A stretch of 64,000 nucleotides of DNA from Streptomyces olindensis (GTDB lineage: Bacteria; Actinomycetota; Actinomycetes; Streptomycetales; Streptomycetaceae). The notes under the pieces were generated by a model that worked only from the letters and a program-made list of their open reading frames with translations, ran no database searches and was not told the origin of the DNA. The stretch's first letter is position 1, and each line of letters begins with the position of its first letter. This document shows positions 1 to 7,619 of this stretch, one piece after another. The stretch is taken from assembly GCA_000696115.1 (NCBI GenBank), contig JJOH01000008.1, positions 62,001-126,000 of the forward strand. Direction: 5' to 3'. Both the position numbers and the translations under genes were made by a program.

Positions 1-821
1 CGGCGGCCAAGCTCTATCCCTTCCTGCTCCTCGGGCCGCTGCTGGTGTTGTGCTGGCGCGCGGGCAAGTGGCGGGAGTTCGCGAAGGCACTGGGCGGCGG
101 GATCGTCGCCTGGGTCGTCGTGAACGGGCCGGTGATGCTCTTCGCGTTCGAGGGCTGGTCGAAGTTCTACACGTTCAGCCAGGAACGGGGCGTCGACTTC
201 GGCTCCTTCTGGCTGATCATGGCCCAGAACTCCGACAACCCGCTCGGCACCGAGACCGTCAACACGCTCGCCACGCTGCTGATGCTGGTGTGCTGCGCCG
301 GTGTGGCGGCCCTCGCCCTGACCGCACCGCGCCGTCCGCGATTCGCCCAGCTCGCCTTCCTGATCGTCGCGGCGTTCATCCTCACCAACAAGGTCTACTC
401 GCCGCAGTACGTGCTGTGGCTGGTGCCGCTGGCCGCGCTAGCGAGGCCGAAGTGGCGGGACTACCTGATCTGGCAGGCCTGCGAGGTGGCCTACTTCCTG
501 GGGATCTGGATGTACCTCGCGTACACGACCAGCGGAGACGCCCACAAGGGCCTGCCCACCGACGGCTACCACTGGGCCATCGGCATGCATCTGCTGGGGA
601 CGCTGTACCTGTGCGTCATGGTCGTGCGGGACATCTTGATGCCGGAGCGGGACCCGGTGCGGCGGTCCGGCGACGACGACCCGTCGGGCGGGGTGCTCGA
701 CGGTGCGGAGGACGTGTTCGTCCTCGGTCCCGCGGCCCGGTCCCGGCAGCAGGACGCCGTCCGGTTCGACGGGCCGCCGGTCGAGTGGGGCAAGCAGGGC
801 GCCTCGGGCGGTTCACTCTGA
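1..821 (+). CDS. Glycosyltransferase family 87 (DUF2029)-like membrane protein, 3' part
   Basis: The 5' end lies outside the window. The frame is open from base 3, giving 272 visible residues before TGA. It shows at least five hydrophobic segments separated by short charged loops, with the motif NKVYSPQYVLWLVPL near residue 124. That motif is typical of the C-terminal half of polyprenyl-phosphate-sugar-dependent GT-C mannosyltransferases (GT87/DUF2029), which add sugars on the outer face of the membrane. The last 60 residues are hydrophilic and rich in Asp, Gly and Arg, so they are probably a cytoplasmic tail. A hairpin terminator follows 70 bp downstream. Substrate unknown. Confidence 0.75.
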   Translation, partial: AAKLYPFLLLGPLLVLCWRAGKWREFAKALGGGIVAWVVVNGPVMLFAFEGWSKFYTFSQERGVDFGSFWLIMAQNSDNPLGTETVNTLATLLMLVCCAGVAALALTAPRRPRFAQLAFLIVAAFILTNKVYSPQYVLWLVPLAALARPKWRDYLIWQACEVAYFLGIWMYLAYTTSGDAHKGLPTDGYHWAIGMHLLGTLYLCVMVVRDILMPERDPVRRSGDDDPSGGVLDGAEDVFVLGPAARSRQQDAVRFDGPPVEWGKQGASGGSL

Positions 822-890
822 GCGAACGGCCCCAGCGGCCGCCGAGCAGCCGCTCAAGAAGTCGCGCAGAAGCCGACGCCTGAAGCCAAG

Positions 891-920
891 AGGCCGTACA
901 CGGAAGCCCGTGTACGGCCT
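891..920. terminator. Bidirectional terminator hairpin
   Basis: A perfect 13-bp inverted repeat (arms 891-903 and 908-920) encloses the loop AAGC. It lies between the convergent glycosyltransferase and racemase-like genes, so it can serve both strands. It has no long T tract, as is usual in Streptomyces. Confidence 0.75.
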
Positions 921-939
921 TTGCGCTGAACCGCGTCGG

Positions 940-1971
940 TCAGCGGTCCACGATCCGGTCGAACTGCGTGGTGGTATGCCGCAGATGGGCCACCAGCTCA
1001 TCGCCCACCTTCGGCTCCGGCGCGTCCGCGGGCACGAACAGGATCGAGACCTGCATGTGCGGCGGCTCGGCGAACCAGCGCTGCTTGCCGCCCCAGACGA
1101 ACGGAGAAAGGTTCCGGTTCACCGTCGCGAGGCCGGCGCGGGCGACGCCCTTGGCGCGCGGCATGACGCCGTGCAGCGCCTTGGGGGCCTCCAGGCCCAC
1201 CCCATGGGACGTGCCGCCCGCCACGACCACCAGGAAGCCGTCCGAGGCGGCCTTCTGCTGCCGGTAGCCGAAGCGGTCGCCCTTGGCGACGCGTGTGACG
1301 TCCAGGACCGCGCCACGGTATTCGGTGGCCTCGTGGTCTCCGAGCCACAGCCGCGTGCCGATGCGGGCGCGGAAGCGGGTCTGCGGGAACTGCTGCTGGA
1401 GCCGGGTGAGTTCCTCCGCCTTGAGGTGGCTGACGAACATGGTGTGCAGGGGCAGCCGGGCCGCACGCAGCCGGTCCATCCAGCCGATGACCTCCTCGAC
1501 GGCGTCCGAGCCGTCGGTGCGGTCCAGCGGCAGGTGGATGGCGAAGCCCTCCAGGCGGACGTTCTCGATCGCGGCGTGCAACTGGGGCAGGTCCTGCTCG
1601 CTGATGCCGTGGCGCTTCATCGAGGACATCACCTCGATCACCACGCGGGCGCCGACGAGACCGTACACACCGTCTATCGACGAGACGGAGCGGATCACCC
1701 GGTCCGGCAGCGGCACCGGCTCCTCGCCGCGCCGGTACGGCGTCAGCACCAGCAGGTCACCGCCGAACCAGTCCTTGATCCGGGCGGCCTCGTACGTCGT
1801 GCCGACGGCGAGGACGTCCGAACCCAGCCGTGTGGCCTCCTCGGCCAGCCGCTCGTGCCCGAAGCCGTAGCCGTTGCCCTTGCAGACCGGCACGAGGCCC
1901 GGGAACTGCTCCTGCACGTGCTTGTGGTGCGCCCGCCAGCGCGCGGTGTCGACGTAGAGCGTGAGCGCCAT
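940..1971 (-). CDS. Alanine racemase-fold PLP protein, function uncertain
   Basis: A 343-residue protein with the alanine racemase N-terminal TIM-barrel signature. VPVCKGNGYGFGH places the PLP lysine at K31, equivalent to the KADAYGHG motif of Alr. The barrel is followed by a beta domain (about 240-340). In canonical Alr the second catalytic base is the Tyr of a GY(A/G)DG motif; here the matching stretch reads VVVAGGTSHGVG, so that Tyr appears to be missing, and the MDQ motif is not recognisable either. It lies 97 bp downstream of femX on the same strand, which suggests a cell-wall precursor role, but racemase activity should not be assumed. ATG start. Confidence 0.75.
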   Translation of the reverse strand: MALTLYVDTARWRAHHKHVQEQFPGLVPVCKGNGYGFGHERLAEEATRLGSDVLAVGTTYEAARIKDWFGGDLLVLTPYRRGEEPVPLPDRVIRSVSSIDGVYGLVGARVVIEVMSSMKRHGISEQDLPQLHAAIENVRLEGFAIHLPLDRTDGSDAVEEVIGWMDRLRAARLPLHTMFVSHLKAEELTRLQQQFPQTRFRARIGTRLWLGDHEATEYRGAVLDVTRVAKGDRFGYRQQKAASDGFLVVVAGGTSHGVGLEAPKALHGVMPRAKGVARAGLATVNRNLSPFVWGGKQRWFAEPPHMQVSILFVPADAPEPKVGDELVAHLRHTTTQFDRIVDR

Positions 1972-2068
1972 GGCCGGACCTGGAACCTTTCTCGTGGTCG
2001 CCGTGTATCAGCGGTTGCCGTGTGTCAGAGGGTGCGGTGTCAGAAGTATGGAAGCACTGAGCGTGACG

Positions 2069-3190
2069 TCAGCGGCGCGACATGTAGATGTCGAGCGCCT
2101 TGTGCAGCAGCTTGTTCAGCGGGAAGTCCCACTCGCCGAGGTACTCGGCCGCCTGTCCACCGGTGCCCACCTTGAACTGGATCAGGCCGAAGAGGTGGTC
2201 CGTCTCGTCCAGTGAGTCGGAGATGCCGCGCAGGTCGTAGACGGTGGCGCCGAGCGCGTAGGCGTCCCGCAGCATCCGCCACTGCATCGCGTTCGACGGC
2301 CGGACCTCACGGCCGATGTTGTCGGAGGCGCCGTAGGAGTACCAGACGTGCCCGCCGACGATCAGCATCGTCGCCGCCGACAGGTTCACGCCGTTGTGCC
2401 GGGCGAAGTACAGCCGCATGCGGTTGGGGTCCTCGCTGTTGAGGGCCGTCCACATGCGCTGGAAGTACGACAGCGGGCGCGGCCGGAAGTGGTCGCGCAC
2501 CGCTGTGATCTCGTACAGCCGCTGCCACTCCTCGAGGTCCTGGTAGCCGCCCTGGACGACCTCGACGCCGGCCTTCTCGGCCTTCTTGATGTTGCGGCGC
2601 CACAGCTGGTTGAAGTTCTTGTGGACCTCTTCCAGGGAACGGTTCGCCAGCGGCACCTGGTAGACGTAGCGGGGCTGGACGTCGCCGAAGCCGGCACCGC
2701 CGTCCTCGCCCTGCTGCCAGCCCATGCGGCGCAGCTTGTCGGCCACCTCGAAGGCGCGCGGCTCGATGTGGTCCGCCTCGATGTCGCGCAGGCGCTTGAC
2801 ATCGGGGTTCTGGATGCCCTGCTTGATGGAGGCGGCCTCCCAGCGGCGGATGATCACCGGCGGGCCCATCTTCACCGAGAAGGCGCCCTGCTGCTTCAGG
2901 TGCGCCAGCATCGGCTCGATCCATTCCTGCAGATTCGGCGAGAACCAGTTGATGACCGGGCCCTCGGGCAGGTACGCGAGGTAGCGCTTGATCTTGGGCA
3001 GCTGCCGGTAGAGGACCAGACCGACACCGACCAGCTCGCCGGTGCGGTCGTCGAACCAGCCGAGGTTCTCGGAGCGCCACTCCGCCTTGACGTCAGCCCA
3101 GGCCGGGACCTGCATGTGGCTCGCCGACGGCAGGCTCTGGATGTAGGCCAGATGCTGCTCTCGACTGATGGTCCTCAGGGTCAGGCTCAT
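2069..3190 (-). CDS. femX: FemX-type peptidoglycan branching aminoacyltransferase
   Basis: A 373-residue FemABX-family protein (tandem GNAT-like folds plus a basic helical segment RNIKKAEKAG near residue 190). The family transfers an amino acid from aminoacyl-tRNA to the stem-peptide side chain of the lipid-linked peptidoglycan precursor in the cytoplasm. In Streptomyces FemX adds glycine to the LL-diaminopimelate residue. Family features seen include the N-terminal LPSASHMQVPAWADVK region, the GVGLVLYRQLPKIKRYLAYLPEGP core, and the C-terminal VYDLRGISDSLD near residue 330. An ATG start is preceded by GAGGAG. The racemase-like gene lies downstream. The name rests on family similarity and on gene order matching the S. 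coelicolor femX region. Confidence 0.88.
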   Translation of the reverse strand: MSLTLRTISREQHLAYIQSLPSASHMQVPAWADVKAEWRSENLGWFDDRTGELVGVGLVLYRQLPKIKRYLAYLPEGPVINWFSPNLQEWIEPMLAHLKQQGAFSVKMGPPVIIRRWEAASIKQGIQNPDVKRLRDIEADHIEPRAFEVADKLRRMGWQQGEDGGAGFGDVQPRYVYQVPLANRSLEEVHKNFNQLWRRNIKKAEKAGVEVVQGGYQDLEEWQRLYEITAVRDHFRPRPLSYFQRMWTALNSEDPNRMRLYFARHNGVNLSAATMLIVGGHVWYSYGASDNIGREVRPSNAMQWRMLRDAYALGATVYDLRGISDSLDETDHLFGLIQFKVGTGGQAAEYLGEWDFPLNKLLHKALDIYMSRR

Positions 3191-3353
3191 TCGGGGCGCT
3201 CCTCGGGCTGGTGTGTCCCCATGGGTTCAGGGGCTCCGGCTCTCGCGCGAAGCCTACTGCGCCTTGGGAGCGCGCCGGTTGGGCGTACGGCACCTTCGCC
3301 ATGGCCGTGCGCGGCCGCGGCGTTACCCGGTGTTCGAAAGGAGTGCCCCGGCG

Positions 3354-3671
3354 TCAGTCGATGAGCCCGCCGAAGAGGCCGCCGTGCGCCATGCCCAGGA
3401 AGAACCCGACGCCCGCCGCGCCCAGCCCCAGGATCAGGCCGAACCGCTCACGGGTCGTCTCTGAGATCCACTGGCCGTACGCGCCGGTGAGAATGCCCAC
3501 CAAGCCGGTCCAGGAGCTGAGCAGGTGCAGGTCGTCGTCGACCAGGGCCGTGACGAACGATGTGATGCCCAGCACCAGGGTCACCGCGAGCAGGGTGTCC
3601 TGGAGGGGGTGGGGCTTTCCGTCCGTGGCGAAGAGGCCGCCGGCGGTGTTGGGTCGCAATACCTGTGCCAT
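3354..3671 (-). CDS. Small conserved membrane protein
   Basis: The ATG at 3671 is preceded by a near-perfect AGGAGGTG at 5-7 bp, so this start was chosen over the longer reading frame. The 105-residue product has three or four hydrophobic segments (about 27-48, 50-68, 75-100) and a short polar N terminus (MAQVLRPNTAGG). No catalytic motif is visible. It is divergent from the rpsF operon and lies between it and femX. Not recognised beyond a small Streptomyces integral membrane protein. Confidence 0.7.
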   Translation of the reverse strand: MAQVLRPNTAGGLFATDGKPHPLQDTLLAVTLVLGITSFVTALVDDDLHLLSSWTGLVGILTGAYGQWISETTRERFGLILGLGAAGVGFFLGMAHGGLFGGLID

Positions 3672-3888
3672 AGGGCACCTCCTGCGAAAGTCGGCGCATC
3701 GTAGCGCCATACACACCCGATGTGTACAGATTGGCTGCCCTCGCGACCGGATTTCAACCGCAAGCCCCTGTGCGGGTACTCTGTACCATCCGCACCGGTG
3801 TCTGCCCATGTCACGGCAAGGGCTTCTCCACAGAACCCCTGATTGTCAGTGGTGGCCGATACCGTTGCCTACGCATCACAACCCTCCT

Positions 3889-3907
3889 GCCACGGAACGA
3901 CCGTGGC
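3889..3907 (+). promoter_or_regulatory. rpsF leader hairpin
   Basis: A 7-bp perfect stem (3889-3895 with 3901-3907, loop AACGA) ends 28 bp upstream of the rpsF start codon, before AAAGGAGGTG. In many bacteria the rpsF leader contains a CCG-bearing hairpin bound by the S6:S18 complex for autogenous control. This hairpin is at the right place and carries CCG, but the match to that motif is by eye only. Confidence 0.35.
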
Positions 3908-3935
3908 CGCTGAGTCCAAAGGAGGTGGGTTCCAC

Positions 3936-4226
3936 ATGCGTCACTACGAGGTGATGGTCATCCTCGACCCCGACGTTGAGGAGCGCGCTGTCTCCCCGCT
4001 GATCGAGAACTTCCTCTCTGTCGTCCGTGACGGCGGCGGAAAGGTCGAGAAGGTCGACACCTGGGGCCGTCGTCGTCTCGCGTACGAGATCAAGAAGAAG
4101 CCCGAGGGCATCTACTCGGTCATCGACCTGCAGGCCGAGCCTGCGGTCGTCAAGGAGCTCGACCGCCAGATGAACCTGAACGAGTCGGTCCTCCGGACCA
4201 AGGTCCTCCGTCCCGAGATGCACTGA
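3936..4226 (+). CDS. rpsF: 30S ribosomal protein S6
   Basis: A 96-residue S6 protein ([16 protein letters not shown], then [28 protein letters not shown]), full length for the family. S6 binds the central domain of 16S rRNA as a heterodimer with S18, which is encoded two genes downstream. The ATG at 3936 is preceded by AAAGGAGGTG, which decides this start over an upstream in-frame codon. It is the first gene of the rpsF-ssb-rpsR-rplI operon. The 264-bp gap to the divergent membrane gene holds the promoter and leader. Confidence 0.97.
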   Translation: MRHYEVMVILDPDVEERAVSPLIENFLSVVRDGGGKVEKVDTWGRRRLAYEIKKKPEGIYSVIDLQAEPAVVKELDRQMNLNESVLRTKVLRPEMH

Positions 4227-4297
4227 GCTTCCACGCTCAGCTGATCCCGGGATTCGAGTAGCAAGCAGCCAGAGCAAACCCGCCGAGAGGTTCCCCC

Positions 4298-4882
4298 ATG
4301 GCAGGCGAGACCGTCATCACGGTGGTCGGCAATCTTGTCGACGACCCCGAGCTGCGCTTCACCCCCTCCGGTGCGGCCGTCGCGAAGTTCCGTGTCGCGT
4401 CCACTCCCCGCACCTTCGACCGCCAGACGAACGAGTGGAAGGACGGCGAAAGCCTCTTCCTGACCTGCTCGGTCTGGCGTCAGGCGGCGGAGAACGTCGC
4501 CGAGTCGCTCCAGCGAGGCATGCGCGTCATCGTGCAGGGCCGGCTGAAGCAGCGGTCCTACGAGGACCGTGAGGGCGTCAAGCGCACGGTCTACGAGCTG
4601 GACGTCGAGGAAGTCGGCGCCAGCCTGCGCAACGCCACGGCCAAGGTCACCAAGACCAGCGGCCGCGGTGGCCAGGGCGGCTACGGCGGCGGTGGCGGTG
4701 GCGGCCAGGGTGGCGGCGGCTGGGGCGGCGGCCCCGGTGGCGGCCAGCAGGGCGGCGGCGCTCCCGCCGACGACCCGTGGGCGACCGGCGCTCCCGCCGG
4801 TGGCCAGCAGGGCGGTGGCGGCGGCTGGGGTGGAAACTCCGGCGGCGGTGGCGGCGGCTACTCGGACGAGCCCCCCTTCTAA
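4298..4882 (+). CDS. ssb: Single-stranded DNA-binding protein
   Basis: A 194-residue SSB: an N-terminal OB fold (1-110, [20 protein letters not shown]), a Gly-rich flexible linker (about 123-185, many GGGGG runs) and the acidic C-terminal tip DEPPF that recruits replication and repair partners. It coats single-stranded DNA in replication, recombination and repair. ATG start with GAGAGG upstream. It sits between rpsF and rpsR, the classic bacterial arrangement, 71 bp after rpsF. This is the main chromosomal SSB type. Confidence 0.97.
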   Translation: MAGETVITVVGNLVDDPELRFTPSGAAVAKFRVASTPRTFDRQTNEWKDGESLFLTCSVWRQAAENVAESLQRGMRVIVQGRLKQRSYEDREGVKRTVYELDVEEVGASLRNATAKVTKTSGRGGQGGYGGGGGGGQGGGGWGGGPGGGQQGGGAPADDPWATGAPAGGQQGGGGGWGGNSGGGGGGYSDEPPF

Positions 4883-4927
4883 GGGCGGGTTCGCACCCAC
4901 ACTTCTTGATCACACAGGAGAAACACC

Positions 4928-5164
4928 ATGGCGAAGCCGCCTGTGCGCAAGCCGAAGAAGAAGGTCTGCGCTTTCTGCAAGGACAAGGTCACGTACGTGG
5001 ACTACAAGGACACGAACATGCTGCGGAAGTTCATTTCCGACCGCGGCAAGATCCGTGCCCGCCGCGTGACCGGCAACTGCACGCAGCACCAGCGTGACGT
5101 CGCCACGGCCGTCAAGAACAGCCGTGAGATGGCGCTGCTGCCCTACACGTCCACCGCGCGATAA
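4928..5164 (+). CDS. rpsR: 30S ribosomal protein S18, zinc-type
   Basis: A 78-residue S18 that forms a dimer with S6 on the small subunit. C14 and C17 (CAFC), C51 and H54 (NCTQH) form a plausible zinc site, so this is the zinc-containing C+ paralogue. Streptomyces usually also carries a zinc-free S18 elsewhere that is induced on zinc starvation. ATG start with AGGAGAAACACC upstream. It is followed 18 bp later by rplI. Confidence 0.97.
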   Translation: MAKPPVRKPKKKVCAFCKDKVTYVDYKDTNMLRKFISDRGKIRARRVTGNCTQHQRDVATAVKNSREMALLPYTSTAR

Positions 5165-5182
5165 GGGAAGGGTGACCGACTC

Positions 5183-5629
5183 ATGAAGATCATCCTCACC
5201 CACGAGGTCTCCGGCCTCGGCGCCGCGGGCGACGTCGTCGACGTCAAGGACGGTTACGCTCGCAACTACCTGATCCCGCGGAAGTTCGCGATCCGCTGGA
5301 CCAAGGGCGGCGAGAAGGACGTCGAGCAGATCCGTCGTGCTCGCAAGATCCACGAGATCCAGACCATCGAGCAGGCCAACCAGGTGAAGGCCCAGCTCGA
5401 GGGCGTCAAGGTCCGTCTGGCTGTCCGCTCCGGCGACGCCGGTCGTCTCTTCGGTTCCGTCACCCCGGCCGACATCGCTTCCGCGATCAAGGCTTCCGGT
5501 GGCCCCGAGGTCGACAAGCGCCGTATCGAGCTGGGCTCGCCGATCAAGACGCTGGGCGCCCACGAGACGTCCGTGCGTCTGCACCCCGAGGTTGCCGCCA
5601 AGGTCAACATCGAGGTCGTCGCGGCCTGA
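5183..5629 (+). CDS. rplI: 50S ribosomal protein L9
   Basis: A 148-residue L9: N-terminal rRNA-binding domain ([32 protein letters not shown]), a long connecting helix (about 45-75) and a C-terminal domain. It binds 23S rRNA near the L1 stalk and helps maintain the reading frame. It is the last gene of the rpsF operon, and a strong hairpin terminator begins 26 bp after its stop. ATG start with AAGGGAAGGG upstream. Confidence 0.97.
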   Translation: MKIILTHEVSGLGAAGDVVDVKDGYARNYLIPRKFAIRWTKGGEKDVEQIRRARKIHEIQTIEQANQVKAQLEGVKVRLAVRSGDAGRLFGSVTPADIASAIKASGGPEVDKRRIELGSPIKTLGAHETSVRLHPEVAAKVNIEVVAA

Positions 5630-5655
5630 GTGCCGCGCTCGCTGAAGCAGTGAGC

Positions 5656-5689
5656 GATGGGGTCGCGCCCTGCGGGGTGCGACCCCATC
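5656..5689 (+). terminator. rplI operon terminator
   Basis: A perfect 11-bp stem, GATGGGGTCGC (5656-5666) with its complement at 5679-5689, and a 12-nt loop, 26 bp after the rplI stop. It marks the end of the rpsF-ssb-rpsR-rplI transcript. Confidence 0.85.
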
Positions 5690-5727
5690 GTCGTGTCTGC
5701 TGGGAGACTCTCTGTCTCACGTCTCCT

Positions 5728-5741
5728 GTTTCACGTGAAAC
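5728..5741. other. parS: parS (ParB-binding site) 1
   Basis: A perfect copy of GTTTCACGTGAAAC, the Streptomyces parS palindrome, inside an 18-bp inverted repeat (5726-5743). ParB bound to such sites around oriC organises the origin region and, with ParA, segregates chromosomes at sporulation. First of three sites between rplI and the MATE gene. Confidence 0.95.
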
Positions 5742-5782
5742 AGCGCGTTCTGGGAAACATCACGTTCTTTGGAGCGCACCTA

Positions 5783-5796
5783 GTTTCACGTGAAAC
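5783..5796. other. parS: parS 2
   Basis: Perfect GTTTCACGTGAAAC, 55 bp from the first copy (centre to centre), in the same convergent intergenic region. Confidence 0.95.
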
Positions 5797-5805
5797 AGTC
5801 GGCCT

Positions 5806-5819
5806 GTTTCACGTGAAAC
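5806..5819. other. parS: parS 3
   Basis: Perfect GTTTCACGTGAAAC, 23 bp (about two helical turns) from the second copy. It ends two bases before the complement of the MATE stop codon. Confidence 0.95.
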
Positions 5820-5821
5820 GG

Positions 5822-7165
5822 TCAGCGGGTCGCCCCTGTCACGATCCAGCGGCCCGAGCGTGTACGGAGCCACAGGGTCAGCATCCGCACGGTCATCATC
5901 AGCGTCATCGTGGCCCAGAGGGCCGTGAGCCCACCGCCCCACACCGGTACGAGCAGGGCCACCGGGGTGAAGACCGCCAGGGTGAGCAGCATCGCCCAGG
6001 CCAGGTAGGGGCCGTCGCCGGCGCCCATCAGGACTCCGTCCAGGACGAAGACGATGCCGGAGATCGGCTGTGAGAGGGCGACGATGACCAGAGCGGGCAG
6101 CGCCGCGTCCTTGACCGCCGAGTCGCTGGTGAACAGGGGCAGGAACACCGGTCGGGTGATGACCACGAGGATGCCGAGGAGGACGCCGACGGCGATACCC
6201 CACTCCACCATGCGACGACATGCTTCACGGGCACCCTGTGAATCACCGGCTCCGAGGTAGCGCCCGATGATGGCCTGGCCCGCGATGGCGATGGCGTCGA
6301 GGGCGAAGGCGAGCAGGCTCCACAGGGACAGGATGATCTGGTGCGCGGCGATGTCGGCATCCCCGAGGCGGGCGGCGACCGCGGTGGCGATCATCAGGAT
6401 CGCCCGCAGGGAGAGCGTGCGCACCAGCAGAGGCACACCGGCTTGAGCGGAGGCCCTGATCCCGGCGGCGTCCGGGCGCAGCGAGGCACCGTGCTTGCGT
6501 GCTCCGCGCAGGACCACCACGAGGTAGGCCAGGGCCATGCCGCACTGGGCGATGACGGTGCCCCATGCGGAGCCGGCGATCCCCAGGTCGGCACCGTAGA
6601 CGAGTCCCAGATTGAGAGCGCCGTTGGCGACGAAGCCGGCGATGGCCACATAAAGCGGGGTCTTGGTGTCCTGCAGGCCGCGCAGGACACCGGTCGCGGC
6701 GAGGACGACGAGCATGGCAGGTATGCCGAGCACCGAGATGCGCAGGTAGGTGGTCGCATAGGGAGCTGCCGCGTCCGAGGCGCCGAAGAGGTCCACGAGG
6801 TGGGGCGCGGTCGGCAGTGCGACGGCGACCAGGACGGCGCCGAGGAACAACGCCAGCCAGATGCCGTCCATGCCCTGGCGGATGGCGGCCTGGAGGTCGC
6901 CCGCGCCGACCCGGCGGGCGACCGCTGCCGTGGTGGCGTAGGCGAGGAAGACGAAGACGCTGACGGCGGTCATCAGCAAGGCCGAGGCGACGCCGAGGCC
7001 GGCGAGTTGGGCCGTGCCCAGATGGCCCACGATGGCGGTGTCGACCATGAGGAAGAGGGGCTCGGCGACGAGGGCGCCGAACGCCGGGACGGCCAGTGCG
7101 ACGATCTCTCTGTCGTGCTGTCTCCGGCCGACTCGGCGGCGCGCGGGGGCCTGTGTCATGTGCAT
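5822..7165 (-). CDS. MATE-family multidrug/Na+ antiporter
   Basis: A 447-residue MATE exporter with about 12 membrane segments in two pseudo-symmetric halves. The MATE start (REIVALAVPAFGALVAEPLFLMVDTAIVGHLG) and the matching second-half segment (LRAILMIATAVAARLGDADIAAHQI) are visible. It resembles DinF/NorM-type proteins that expel drugs or metabolites in exchange for H+ or Na+. The start is uncertain: ATG at 7165 or 7159, or TTG at 7168; none has a good ribosome-binding site. The gene converges with rplI, and its 3' end nearly touches a parS site. Upstream lies the DnaA-box-rich dnaB control region. Confidence 0.9.
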   Translation of the reverse strand: MHMTQAPARRRVGRRQHDREIVALAVPAFGALVAEPLFLMVDTAIVGHLGTAQLAGLGVASALLMTAVSVFVFLAYATTAAVARRVGAGDLQAAIRQGMDGIWLALFLGAVLVAVALPTAPHLVDLFGASDAAAPYATTYLRISVLGIPAMLVVLAATGVLRGLQDTKTPLYVAIAGFVANGALNLGLVYGADLGIAGSAWGTVIAQCGMALAYLVVVLRGARKHGASLRPDAAGIRASAQAGVPLLVRTLSLRAILMIATAVAARLGDADIAAHQIILSLWSLLAFALDAIAIAGQAIIGRYLGAGDSQGAREACRRMVEWGIAVGVLLGILVVITRPVFLPLFTSDSAVKDAALPALVIVALSQPISGIVFVLDGVLMGAGDGPYLAWAMLLTLAVFTPVALLVPVWGGGLTALWATMTLMMTVRMLTLWLRTRSGRWIVTGATR

Positions 7166-7173
7166 CAATCTAA

Positions 7174-7436
7174 TCGTCCACAGGTAAGAGATGCAAAGCT
7201 TTTGCGGCCCTTACTTTCCGTCCAGCAGTACGCACTCCTGTGCACCATTCGAAGCGATCTTGGCCCGGTTGGGGAAGTTTTTCTTCTGCACAGCCGGTGG
7301 ACGGTAAAAGTCCAGGTCAGAGCGGTGCCTTCCAGGCGGCCCAACGCTTGTTCACAGGCCTGTCCACCGGGTCGTGCACAGGTTTCGCGGAGTTCTCCAC
7401 AGCATCTGGGCCGTCGTCCACATGGCCTGTGGATAA
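7174..7436. promoter_or_regulatory. DnaA-box cluster upstream of dnaB
   Basis: In the 454-bp gap between the MATE gene and dnaB lie several DnaA-box-like 9-mers. One is a perfect TTATCCACA on the minus strand (7428-7436). One-mismatch forms of TTGTCCACA include TCGTCCACA (7174-7182 and 7414-7422), TTGTTCACA (7348-7356) and TTCTCCACA (7393-7401). CTGTCCACC (7360) and TCGTGCACA (7372) are weaker. No gene is seen in the gap. The cluster may couple dnaB transcription to DnaA or titrate DnaA. Confidence 0.55.
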
Positions 7437-7619
7437 CCAGATTGGCTGACGGTGCCGACAGGCCTACGGTGGTCCGGCGCCCGCTCCGTCCGCCGGTTTT
7501 CAAAACGCCACAAAACCGGCGTCCGTCAAACGGAGTTGGGCCTCTCATTTGTCAGTGCCGTGCCGTAGAAAAGAGGGGCATGGCGAGGTCTGCTGCGGCG
7601 GACGGGAGGAGGTCGCTCG

